From Cryptomeria japonica (taxonomy: Eukaryota > Streptophyta > Pinopsida > Cupressales > Cupressaceae), in NCBI RefSeq assembly GCF_030272615.1, contig NC_081415.1, forward strand, positions 629,343,240-629,407,239: a DNA stretch of 64,000 nucleotides, in the 5' to 3' direction. This document shows positions 10,400 to 22,653 of the stretch, piece after piece. The position numbers were made by a program, and so were the translations under genes. Under the pieces are notes generated by a model. That model saw only the letters and a program-made list of their open reading frames with translations. It did no database searches and was not told the origin of the DNA. The stretch's first letter is position 1. Every line of letters begins with the position of its first letter.

Positions 10400-13300
10400 C
10401 TACATATGGTCTCCTAAGGAGTTATATGGTGTCTTAAGGGGTCATAGAACACCATATGACCCCTTAGGACACAATATGACCCCTAATAACACCATATGAT
10501 TGCCTAAGGGGTCATATGGTGTCCTAGGGGGTCATAAAACACAATAAGACCCCTAATGACACCATATAGTGTCCTAAGGGGTCATAAGAACACCATATGA
10601 CACCATACAACCCCTAATGACACAATGTGGCCTCCTAAAGAGTCATATGGTGTCCTAAGGGGTCATAGGACACCATATGACCCCTTAGGATACCATACAA
10701 CCCATAGCACCATATAGTGTCCCAAGGGGTCATATGGTGTCCTAAGGGGTCATAGAACACCATATGACCCATTAGGACACAATACGACCCCTAACGACAC
10801 CTAAGGGGTCATATAGTGTCCTAAAGGGTCATTGGACACCATATGACCCGTTAGGACACCATACAACCCCTTACGACACCATATGGTGTCCTAAGGGGTC
10901 ATATGGTATCCTAAGCGGTCATATAACACCATATGACCCCTTAGAACACAAGAAGACCCATAAAAACACGATATGATGTCCAAAAGGGTCATATGGTGTC
11001 ACGAGACACCATATGACCCCTTAGGACACAATATGACCCCTAACGATATCTAAGGGGTCATATGGTGTCCTAAGGGGTTATATGATGTCCTAGGAACCTT
11101 TAGGACACAATATGACCCCTTAGCACACCATACAACCCCTAACGACACCATATGGTGTCCTAAGGGTTCGTAGGACACTGTATGACCCATTAGGACACAA
11201 TATGACCCCTAACAACACCTAAGGGGTCATATTGTGTCCTAAGGGGTCATAGGACACCATATGACCCTTAACAACACAAAATGACACCTAACGATACCTA
11301 AGGGGTCATATAGTGTTCTAAGGGTTCATAGGACACCATATGACCCCTTATCACACCATACGACCCCTAATGACACCATATGGTGTCCTAAGGGGTCATA
11401 TGGTGTCCTAAGGGGTCATAGAACACCATATGAACCCTTAAGACACCATACGATGCATAATGAAAACATATGGTGTCCTAAGGGGTCATATGGTGTCTTA
11501 AGGGGTCATAGGACACCATATGACCCCTTAGGAGACCATCCGACCCATAACAACATAATATGGTGTCCTGGAGGATCATAGAAAACCATATGACCCATAA
11601 CGACACCATGTGATGTCTTAAGGGGTCATAAGACACAATATGATTGTGTAGGATATAATATGACCCCCCACGATGTCATATAGTGTCCTAAGGGGTCATA
11701 GGACACCATTTGACCTCTTAGGACACCATACAACCCCTTACGACACCATACAACCCTTTACAACACCATATGGTGTCCTAAGAGGTCATATGGTATCCTA
11801 ATAGGTCATATAGCACCATATGACCCCTTAGAACACAAGAAGACCCATAACGACATGATATGGTGCCCTAAGGGGTCATATGGTGTCCTAAGGGGTTATA
11901 TGATGTCCTAAGAACCTTTAGGACATAATATGACCCCTTAGCACACAATACAACCCCTCACAACACCATATGGTGTCCTAAGGTGTCATAGGACACCATA
12001 TGACCCCTAACAACACCTAAGGAGTCATATTGTGTCCTAAGGGGTCATAGGACACCATACGACCCCTAACAACATAAAATGATTCCTAATGATACCTAAG
12101 GGGTCATATGGTGTCCTAAGGGGTCGTAGGACACCATATAACCCCTTAAAATGTCATACAACCCCTAATAGCACCATATGGTGTCCTAAGGGGTCATATG
12201 GTGTCATAAGGGTCATAGAACACCATATGACCCCTTAGGACACCATATGATGCATAATGATACCATATGGTGTCCAAGGGGTCATAAGACACCATATGAC
12301 CCCTTAGGAGACCATACAACCCATAACAACATAATATGGTGTCCTAAGGGGTCATAGAAAACCATATGACCCCTTACAACACCATATGACCCATAACAAC
12401 ACCATGTGGTGTGCTAAGGGGTCATAAAACACAATATGACCCCTTAGGACATAATATGACCCCTAACAACATCATATATTGTCCTAAGAGGTCATAGGAC
12501 ACCATATGACCCCTTAGGACACAATACAACCCCTTAGGACACAAAATAAACCCTAATGACACCTAAGGGGTCATATAGTTTCCTAAGGGGTCATAGGACA
12601 CCATATGACTCCTTAGCACACTATACGACCCCTAACAACACCATATGGTGTCCTAAGGGGTCATATGGTATCCTAAGGAGTCATAGAACACCATATGACC
12701 CCTTAGGAAACTATACGACACATAACAACACCAAATGGTGTCCTAAGGGGTAATATGGTGTCCTAAGGGGTCATAGAACACCATATGACCCCTTAGGACA
12801 CCATATGACTCATAGCGCCATCTAGAGTCCCAAGGGGTCATATGGTGTCCTAAGGGGTCATAGGACACCATATGATCGATTAGGACACAATACGACCCCT
12901 AACAACACCTAAGGGGTCATATAGTGTCCTAAAGGGTCATAGGATACCATATGACCCCTTAGGACACCATACGACCCCTTACGAAACCATATGGTGTCCT
13001 AAGTGGTCATATGGTATCCTAAGGGGTCATATAACACCATATGACCCCTTAGAACACAAGAAGACCCATAACACCATGATATGGTGTCCTAAGGGGTCAT
13101 ATGGTGTCACGAGACACCATATGACCCCTTAGGACACAATATGACCCCTAATGATACCTAAGTGGTCATATGGTGTCCTAAGGGGTTATATGATGTTCTA
13201 GGAACCTTTAGGACGCAATGTGACCCCTTAGCACACCATACAACCCCTAACGACACCATATGGTGTCCTAAGGGGTCATAGGACACCATATGAGCCGTTA

Positions 13301-15956
13301 GGGCACAATATGACCCCTAACAACACCTAAAGGGTCATATTGTGTCCTAAGGGGTCATTGTACACCATATGACCCCTAATGACACAAAATGTCATCTAAT
13401 GATACCTAAGGGGTCATATGGTGTTCTAAGGGGTCATAGGACACCATATGACCCCTTAGTACAGCATTCAACCCCTAATGGCACCATATGGTGTCCTAAG
13501 GGGTAAGACCCCTTAGGACACCATATGGTGTCATTATGCATCGTATGGTGTCCTAAGGGGTCATACAACACCATATGACTGCTTAGGACACCATACAATG
13601 CATAATGACACCATATGGTGACTAAGGGGTCATTTGGTGTCATAAGGGGTCATAGGACACCATATCAACCCTTAGGAGACCATACGACCCATAACAACAT
13701 AATATGGTGTCTTAAGGGGTCATAGAACATCATATGACCCCTTAGAACACCATACGACCCATAACGATACCATGTGGTGTCCTGAGGGGTCATAAGACAC
13801 AATATGACCCCTTAGGACATAATATGACCCCTAACGATGTCATATAGTGTCCTAAGGAGTCATAAGACACCATATGACCCCTTAGGACATAATATGATAC
13901 CTTAGGACACAAAATAAACCCTAACGACACCTAAGGGGCAATATAGTTTCCTAAGGGGGCATAAGACACCATATGACTCCTTAGCACACCATACGACCCC
14001 TAAGAACACCATATGGTGTCGTAAGGGGTCATATGGTATCCTAAGGGGTCATAGAACACCATATGACCTTTTAGGACACCATATGACACATAACAACACC
14101 AAATGGTGTCCTAAGGGGTCATATGGTGTCCTAAGGGATCATAGGACACCATATGACCCCTTAGGATATAATATGACCCCTTAGGACACAAAATAAACCC
14201 TAACGACACCTAAGGGGTCATAGGACACCATATGACTCCTTAGCACACCATATGACACCATATGGTGTCTTAATGGGTCATATGGTGTCCTAAGGGGTCA
14301 TAGAATACCATATGACCTCTTAGGACACCATACAACACATAAAAACACCAAATGGTGTTCTAAGGGGTCATATGGTGTCCTAAGGGGTCATAGGACACCA
14401 TATGACCCCTTAGGAGACCATATGACCCATAACAACACCATATGGTGTCCTAAGGGGTCATAGAACACCATATGACCCCTTAGGACACCATATGACCCAT
14501 AACGATGCCATATGGTCTCATAAGGGATCATAAGACACCATATGATCCCTTAGAACATATTATGACCCCTAACAACATCAAATAATGTCCTAAGGGGCCA
14601 TAGGACATCATATGACACAATATGACCCCTCACAATGTCATATAGTTTCTAACGTGTCATATGGTGTCGTAAGGGGTTATAGAACACCATATGACCCCTT
14701 AGGACACCATAAGATCCATAACGACACCATAAGATCCATAACAACACCATATGATTTCCTAAGGGGTCATATGGTGTCCTAAAGGATCACGGGACACCAT
14801 ATGACCTCTTAGGACATAGTATGACCACTAACAAAACCTAATGGATCATATGGTGTCTGAGGAGTCATATGATGTCATGTGACCCCTTAGGACACATTAT
14901 GACCCCTTAGCACAACGTACAACCCCCAATGACACCATATGGTGTCCTAAGGGGTCATAGGACACCATATGACCCATTCGGACATAATATGACCCCTAAC
15001 AATACCTAAGGGATCATATGGCACCCTAAGGGATCATAGGATACCATATGACCCCTTAACACACCATACAACTCCTAACAACACCATATGGTGTCCTAAA
15101 GGCTCATAGAACACCATATGACCCCTTCGGACACCATAAGACCCATAACAACATCATATGGTGTCCTAAGGTGTCATATGGTGTCCTAAAGGTTCATGAG
15201 ACACCATATGACCCTTTAAGACACAATATGACCCCTAATGACACCTGAGGGGTCATATGGTGTCCTAATGAATCATATGATGTTTTATGGCCCTTTAAGA
15301 TACAATATGACCCTTTAGCACATCATATAACCCCTAACAATGTCATATGGTATCCTAAGGGGTTATAAGATGCCATATGGTATCCTAAGGTGTTATAAGA
15401 TACCATATGACTTGTTATGATATAATATTACCCCTAACAACACCTAATGGGTCATAGGACACCATATGAACCCTTAAGACACAATATAACCCCTAACAAC
15501 ACCTAATGGTTCATATGGTGTCCTAAGTGGTCATATGACGTTCTTTGACCCCTTAAGACACAATATGACCCCTTAGCACACCATACAACCCCTAACGATG
15601 CCATAGGGTGTCCTAAGGGTTCATAGGACACCATATGACCCGTTAGGACACAATATGACCCCAAACAACACCTAAGGGATCATATGTTGTCCTAAGGGGT
15701 CATAGGACACCATATGACCCATTAGGACACAATATGATCCCAAACAACACCTAAGGGATCATATGTTGTCCTAAGGGGTCATAGAACACCATATGACCCC
15801 TTAGGACTCCATACGGTCCATGATGACACCATATGGTGTTCTAAGGGGTCATAGAACACCATATGACCCCTTAGGATATAATATGACCCCTAATGACACC
15901 TTAGGGGTCATATGGTGTCCTCAATGGTCATATGATATCTTATGACCACTTAGCAC
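10400..15956. repeat. Palindromic minisatellite array, 20-bp unit in both orientations
   Basis: The unit CATATGGTGTCCTAAGGGGT and its inverse (ACCCCTTAGGACACCATATG) alternate irregularly for 5.5 kb. CATATG, itself a palindrome, is the usual turning point. Many copies diverge (ACAACCCCTAACGACACC and similar). A higher-order layer exists: the rare variant GAACACAAGAAGACCCA recurs at 10944, 11831 and 13052, and CAACATAATATGG at 11551, 12327 and 13694, so about 2.1 kb is repeated with neighbouring variants conserved. Open frames inside have no conserved protein. The array resumes at 21587 beyond Copia-1. Confidence 0.9.
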
Positions 15957-16966
15957 ACCAAAAACAACTTATCCAAATTTAATGCTTAATACCGGTAAAC
16001 CAAACTTTATGTCGGTAGACAGTTTATCAGTTAATTGCAGTACCAGTAAAGATTAATGGATGAAACAGAAAGATAATAACATCCACAACATATAACACCA
16101 ATGTTTGTATGTGGAAACCCTATAAGGGAAAAAACCATGGTGGGAAACCTTACCCACAATCAGATGATACTATTACAGGTAGTATGTGTATACAAAATGG
16201 GGTCTGCACATGTAGAAATGCCAAGCGCCTAGAGCTCACTGCTCAAACACAAATAGGAGTCACACTGACTACAATTGGATGGTTAAAACCAATAATGATG
16301 TATTGTTTAAAATAGCATCTTCATATGCTGGATTTAGTACCGGTGTAGTTCTGATTGCCTTCACAAAAACCTTGCTTCACCTTCAAATGATGTCTGTGTG
16401 TATAGCTATGCTTATTCTCGCATATACCTTCTTACAATTCTTTTTTCCAATCGCATATCGATCTTAAAAATAAGATCTTACATATATACCATAACCTAAG
16501 ACCAATTTTAGTAGGTTGGCTCTAAAAGATATTTCAATAAAATCAATTTACAAGTAAAACAATAACCGATGCAATATCCGATTCAACATGTTGGATTAAT
16601 ACATTTACAACATTGATAAATTATCTCCAAAGCATGTCGTGCTGATTTGGAATAGATAAGCCTGGTGGTGCTTATTCTGGACCTATTTGCTGGTAACAAC
16701 AAATATCCAAACTCGAATATACCAATGAACAAATCTCCAAGACAAAGTGTCCAAATGATGTCTTCAACATAACCAAGTGTTTTCCATATCATTCCAAGAG
16801 TCAGTGAACAATATATCCTGCCGATGTACCAGATACCGGTGATTGTACATAAAGTCACTTGCTTGCCGATGAACATTGCCAATTCTCCAAAGTGTCAGAG
16901 TTGATAAGTGTTAATAGGTGTCGACATCAATGACAAAACCATATCAAAATAACCAAAATACCAACA
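15957..16966 (-). repeat. Copia-1 3' LTR, outer end truncated
   Basis: Matches 20577-21586 throughout and ends CCAACA like the right copy. It lacks the 57 bases present at 20520-20576 in the complete LTR. The break joins array sequence (TTAGCAC) directly to LTR sequence (ACCAAAAAC), so a deletion removed the end and its target duplication. Confidence 0.9.
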
Positions 16967-16980
16967 ATCTCCCCCTTTGG
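16967..16980 (-). other. Copia-1 polypurine tract
   Basis: Directly inside the left LTR, the minus strand reads CCAAAGGGGGAGAT, a typical plus-strand primer. The same tract stands at the matching place in Copia-3 (51137-51150), which supports their being related families. Confidence 0.8.
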
Positions 16981-17325
16981 CATTGATGGCAACACAAGAT
17001 GGAAAAACCATCAAAGTGTCAAACCAGAAATGCCAAATACCAAAAACCAATAATCTCCCAAATGAAATCATAACCAGTAATTTAGATACAGAGAGAAATC
17101 AATCTCTCCCAAAATAAAAATCTCTCCCCCTGAGAGTGACATGTGTTTTCCTTGTGTTTTTCCATATCAATCTCTCCCCCTTTGACATCAAATGCCAAAG
17201 CTAATACAAAATCAGGTTTAAATACAAAATACCAACTACTCCCCCTGAGAAGTAGCTCTCCTCATCAAAGTCGGAGTAAAAGATTTCTTTGTTAGTTATG
17301 TCGGTTGATGATAAACATCAACTGT

Positions 17326-20300
17326 CTAAGTCTCTACTGGTGGGGGTATGACACCAAGCTGATCTCTAAGATATTCAAAAGTCTCTTTAGGCAGAGGTTT
17401 AGTAAAAATATCTACAATCTGCTCTTTAGTATTCACATAAACCAGTTTTACTTCTTTTGGTTCAATATTCTCTTTCAGAAAATTCAGTTTGATAGAAACA
17501 TGTTTAGTTTTAGAATGTAGTACCAGATTCTTAGATATATCAATTGTTGGTGTGTTATCACAATAGATAGTTATAAGTACCTTGCATTTTTCCTTTATGT
17601 CCTTCAACATTTGCTTAAGCCATAATACCTGTGTACAGTTAGTTGTTGTTGCAACATATTCTGATTCTACTGTTGATAAAGATGTGCAACTTTGTTTCTT
17701 ACTCAACCAAGAAATTAATTTGCTTCAAAGAAAAAATGCTCTATTGGTAGCGCTTTTTCTGTCATCCACATCTCCTGCCCAATTTGCATCTGTGTATGCA
17801 CATAATTCAAAGTTTTCATCTCTAGGACACCATAAGCCAAGATTTGTAGTGCCTTATAGGTACTGGAAAATCCTTTTTACTACTGATTCATGATTTTCTC
17901 TAGGATTACTCTGAAATCTTGCAACAATACATACTGCATTCATAATATCAGGTCTTGTTTGTGTCAAATACAGTAAACCTCATATCATAGATTTGTACCT
18001 AGTTGGATTAATAGGTGTAGATTCATCCCTTAGTGATAATTTGTCATTTATAGTCATAGGTGTGCTTACCGGTTTAGAGTTCCCCATCCCAAATTTCTTT
18101 AGTAACTCCTTCAAGTACTTAGATTGACTCAAGAATATACCTCTATCAGTTTGTGAAATCTGCAATCCTAAAAAGAATTTTATCTCTCCAATCATAGACA
18201 TTTCAAATTCTTGTTGCATTTCAATAGAAAAGTCTTTACATAATCCATCTTCTCCTCCAAAGATTATTTCATCAACAAAGACTTCTATAACCAAGAAGTC
18301 ATCATTAGTCACTTTATAGTATAAGTTACTATCAGCATTACCTTTAGAAAAACCAATCTTCAAAAGATATTTATCCAATCTAGCATACCAAGCTCTTGGA
18401 GCTTGCTTCAACCCATACAAAGCTTTCCTTAACCTGCAAAGTATATCTTTGTTATCTATCAAAGAAAATCCATCAGGTTGCTCAATGTAAACTTCTTCTT
18501 CAAGATCTCCATTCAGAAATGCACATTTAATATCCATTTGATATACTTTGTAGTTCTTGTGTGCTGCCAAAGCCAAGAATAATATGACTATCTCAATTCT
18601 AGCTACCGATGCAAAGGTTTCATTGTAATCAATTCCTTCTTTCTGAGAGTATCCCTTACACACTAGTCTTGCTTTGTTTCTAATTACTTTACCATCTTCA
18701 TTGAGTTTGTTTCTAAATACCCATTTAGTTCCAATTACATTTCTGTCTTTAGGTCGGGGAACTAATGTCCATGTGTTATGTCCATGAATTAAGTCAATAG
18801 CATTATTGGATTTTTTTGGAATACTTTTAAAAGATGCTCTAACTTGTTTTCCAAATTGACATTCCTTACATACTGGATTGTGAGGTTTAATAATCTTAGG
18901 TAAATCTCTAACTGCCTTAGTAGTACTGATTTTTACAATGCAATCAAAATTTACATGACAGAGTCTCTTATGCCATAGCCAACTTTCATCAATGTGTGCA
19001 ATCAAGCATGTATTTTCATTGTTATTCAAAGGAAAGATGTTACCTCTAGTTTCATTACCGGTTGCAGTTTCCAAACCAGTTATGTTCATGATTTTGCATT
19101 TTCCATTCTTGAATTGTAACTGAAATCCTTTTTCAACTAATTGACCAACACTCAAAAGATTATGCTTTAAACCTTCTACATAGTAAACATTGTCAATATT
19201 ATGCTTTCCATCAAGAGATATAGTACCTTTTCCTTTGATCAAACAAGATTTATCATCCCCAAATCTTACAAGACCTCCATTATATTCTTGAAAAGTCAAT
19301 AATTTACTTTTATCACCAGTCATATGATGTGAACATCCTAAATCAATGATCCATTCATCCTTATCTTCAATTTTAGCTGTGAGGGCCTGCTCTACCAGTT
19401 GAATAGTAGGTGTTGGTTGATCTTCTGTTATAGCAACAAAAACCCATCCATTGTCTGTCGGATCTTCATCAGAATCATCAGTGACTCCTTCATCAGCAAG
19501 GTAACAAGATTTATCTCTATTCTTCTTAAATCTGTATCTCTGATATTCAGGGTTAGGCTTGTATGTTCTTCTATCTTCTTCTCTGAACCTTGCATGTCTA
19601 TCAGGGCATCTTGAAGCCATATGACCAATCTTATTATAGTTAAAACATTTAAAGGGTGCTTTACCTTCATGCTTACTTCCAACTGGACCTTTAGGCATTT
19701 TTCTTGCAAATAGTGCTTCAAGTTCTTCATTTTCTCTCCTGCTTTCTTCAAGTTCTCTTGCATAAAAGGCTTTCCAATCAGACTTGTCAAATGATGGTGC
19801 AGATGATGTTGATGCCTTCAAAGCAAAATATATCTTTATAGTATCAATAAGACCAAATTCCTCAATTTTAAAAGTTGAAAGCTTTCCAATCAATGTGTCC
19901 CTAGTTACTAATGTATTAGGCATTGTTCTTAACTCAATTTCTAGCAGTAACTCTCATTTTTTATGCCGGTGGCAATCCTCTTAAAAAAGTTTGAAACAAT
20001 TTCATCTTCACTTAAGGTTCCTCCACAATATTTAATACCCAAAAAAATTTCATTAACTCTTTTTATAAAAGCAGAAATCCTTTCATCTTCTTTCATTTTT
20101 AGATTTTCATACCTGACTCAGAAGCTTTCAAGTTTTGTAATTTTGACTGTGGAATCTCCTTCATTCAATGTTTATAAATGGTCCCAAATAGCTTTAGCAG
20201 TAGATCTATTTGATAATCCCATGATTTGTTGATCTGATAATGTGCTCAAAAGTATTTCTCTTGCTTTGCAATCATTTTCCTCATCTTTTCCTAAGGTAGG

Positions 20301-20462
20301 TGGATTAGGTTGTTCAGGAGTAGGAGCAGTATAGTCATTCTTTGTAACTTCCCAGATGTCCCTTCCAATGCAATTTAGATGTGTCTCCATCCTGATCTTC
20401 CATATGCCATAGTTGGTTCCATAAAGTTTAGGACTATCCTTCCTGAAATAGTTAGTAGACAT
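17326..20462 (-). pseudogene. Copia-1 gag-pol, integrase core deleted
   Basis: Gag starts at the ATG at 20462 and shifts frame between about 20170 and 19923. The frame 19923-17980 then holds a zinc knuckle (CFNYNKIGHMASRC, second Cys replaced by Tyr), protease (IIDLGCSHHMTGD), the pre-integrase finger (LWHKRLCHVNF, CKECQFGK) and RT (KARLVCKGYS, MDIKCAFLNG, YGLKQAPRAW). At about 18780 the text jumps from the integrase start straight to the pre-RT region: the D-D-E core is missing without loss of frame. The RT box reads FVDE instead of YVDD (about 18268-18279). After stops, 17706-17326 carries RNase H. Not functional. Confidence 0.85.
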
Positions 20463-20502
20463 TGGATCTCCTCAAGCTGTTAAACTTCTGCAAAAAGAGG
20501 AC

Positions 20503-20519
20503 TAGGCTCTGATACCAAT
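20503..20519 (-). other. Copia-1 primer binding site
   Basis: Next to the right LTR the minus strand reads ATTGGTATCAGAGCC, the usual plant site complementary to the 3' end of initiator tRNA-Met. It fixes the element as minus-strand. Confidence 0.9.
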
Positions 20520-21586
20520 TGTTAGGTCCCAAAGACAACTGAGAGGGAGGGGGAATTAGTTGTCTAATAAGTTCAAACCAAAAACAATTTATCCAAACTT
20601 AATGCTTAATACCAGTAAACCAAAGTTTATGTCAGTAGACAGTTTATCAGTTAATTGTAGTACCAGTAGAGATTAACGCATGAAACAGAAATACAATAAC
20701 ATCCACAACACATGACACCAATGTTTGTATGTGGAAACCATGTAAGAGGAAAAACCACGGTGGGAAACCTTACCCACAATCAGATGATACTACTACAAAT
20801 AGTATGTGTATACAAAATGGGGTCTTCACATGCAGAAAGGCCAAGCGCCTAGAGATCATTGCACAAACACAAATAGGAGTCACACTGACTACAATTGGAT
20901 GGTTAAATCAAATAATGATAAACTATTTAAAATAGCATCTTCATATGCTGGATTCAGTACTAGTGTAGTTTTGATTGCCTTCATAAAAACCTTGCTTCAC
21001 CTTCAAATGTTGTATGTGTGTATAGCTCTGCTTATTCTCACATATACCTTCTTACAATTCTTTTTCCCAATCGCATATCGATCTTACAAATAAGATCTTA
21101 CATATATACCATAACCTAAGACCAATTTTAGTAGGTTGGCTCTAAAAGATATTTCAATAAAATCAATTTACAAGTAAAACAATAACCGATGCAATATCTG
21201 ATTCAACATGTCGGATTAATGCATTTACAACATTGATAAATCATCTCCAAAGCGTGTCGTGCTGATCTGGAATAGATATGTTTGTCGGTGCTTATTCTGG
21301 ACCTATTTGTCGGTAACAACAAATATCCAAACTCGAATATACCAATGAACAAATCTCTAAGACAAAGTGTCCAAATGATGTCTTCAACATAAGAAAGTGT
21401 TTTCCATACCATTCCAAGTGTCGATGAACGATATATCCTGCCAGTGTACCAGATACCGGTGACTATGCATAAAGTCACTTGCTTGTCGGTGAACATTCCC
21501 AATTCTCCAAAGTGCCAGAGTTGATAAGTGTTAATAGGTATTAACATCAATGACAAAACCATATCAAAATAACCAAAATACCAACA
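20520..21586 (-). repeat. Copia-1 5' LTR
   Basis: 1067 bp. On the plus strand it begins TGTTAGGTCCC and ends CCAACA; on the element's strand it starts TGTTGG and ends CCTAACA. It contains the G-rich run GAGAGGGAGGGGGAATTAG near the end. It is the complete copy against which the left LTR's truncation is measured. Confidence 0.9.
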
Positions 21587-21791
21587 AACAATACCATATA
21601 GTGTTTTAAGGAGTCATATGGTGTCCTAAGAGGTCGCATGACACCATATGACCCTTTAAGACACAATATGACCCCTTAGCACACTATATGACCCCTAACA
21701 ATATCATATGGTGTCCTAAGAGTTCATAGGACACCATATGACTCATTAGGACACAATATGACCCCTAACGACACCTAAGGGTTCATATGGT
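21587..21791. repeat. 20-bp-unit array, right remainder
   Basis: Resumption of the palindromic array after Copia-1 (CATATGGTGTCCTAAGAGGT and similar), ending near TTCATATGGT. It shows that Copia-1 inserted into an existing array. Confidence 0.85.
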
Positions 21792-22624
21792 AAAGTTATA
21801 GGTGAGGATAGGTATGACAGAGAGATGGCATTTGGGGAAGTGAGAATTAGAGAGTTGGGGGTATCAGGAGTTGGGAGGAGAGGGCGGATGGGAAAGTATC
21901 AAATAAGGGAGAGAGGGAGAGATGAGGAGAGAGGTTCAAAGAGAGAGGTCTATAGAGAAGGTAATTAGGGGAATGGGAGGGGGGAGAGAGAGGGAGGGAG
22001 TATCAACAAAGGAAGAGGGGGAGAGATGGGGAGAGAGCCCCCTGATTACCTTGTCTCTAGTCCATCTCTTTCTTAATACTTCCCTCTTCCCCTCTACTCC
22101 CCCTAATTATACTCTCTCTATCACTCTCTTCACCTCTCTCCACAACTCTCCCTCTCTCCTTTTGTTTTTACTTACTCTTATCCCTCTCTTCTTATCCGAT
22201 AATTACACCCAACTCTCTCTCACATTCTTTCCCTCAATTACTCTTGATCACCTCTCTCCTCCTATGGGTTTATAAATACTTCCCTCTCCCCCTCTCCCCA
22301 CCCCCTAATTACTCTCTATGTCTCTCTTCACCTATGCCCCCATCTCTCTTCTCTCTTTGTTGATACTTTACCCTCTCCCCCTCTCCTCCTACCCACTAAT
22401 AATCTCAAACACTCCCTCTCATCCTCTCTTCACCCCAATCACCCCCTCCCTCTTTCTCTTCACCTTCCACCTAATTACCTCTAGCTATCTCTCACACACT
22501 CTCTTCCCCCCAATTAATCTCTCCTTCTCACCTCTCTTCCCCTCTCCTTTTTTTGATACTTCCCTAAGCCTCTCCTTGTCCCCTCTGAATTTTGTTGCTA
22601 GAGATGAGAAGGAAATGTAGAGAG
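21792..22624. repeat. GA-rich then CT-rich tract
   Basis: Purine-rich to about 22035, pyrimidine-rich from about 22045. The halves share inverted segments, for example TATCAACAAAG at 21999 and CTTTGTTGATA at 22356. In the CT half, a motif like AATACTTCCCTCTCCCCCTC recurs near 22074, 22276, 22360 and 22555. Open frames follow from the composition. The arrangement could form hairpins or triplex DNA; that is inference. Confidence 0.7.
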
Positions 22625-22653
22625 ACCAAAGGTGATCAGGCTCTGATACCACT
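22625..22653 (-). repeat. Orphan copy of the Copia-2 primer-site region
   Basis: The 29 bases left of the left LTR are identical to those left of the right LTR (27746-27774), including the primer site GGTATCAGAGCC on the minus strand. An internal sequence outside a 3' LTR means that a second, leftward copy of the element once shared this LTR and was then deleted. Confidence 0.85.

Larger units (their letters stand above)
15957..21586 (-). mobile_element. Copia-1, SIRE-like Ty1/copia element
   Basis: Inserted in the 20-bp array, which continues on both sides. LTRs: 15957-16966 (lacking the first 57 bp) and 20520-21586. The order on the minus strand is LTR, primer site, gag, protease, pre-integrase, RT, RNase H, polypurine tract, LTR. 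The left outer end is truncated, so no target duplication can be checked. The two LTRs are very similar, so it is younger than the outer element. SIRE-like assignment rests on the protease and RT wording and is inferred. Confidence 0.9.

Noticed and set aside
12556-13643. Open frames inside the 20-bp array
   Set aside because: Their repeats (GHRTPYDPL and similar) are direct translations of the 20-bp unit; equivalents appear on both strands.
10400-15956. CRISPR-like array
   Set aside because: Units follow each other without unique spacers, occur in both orientations and diverge strongly; the context is a plant genome.
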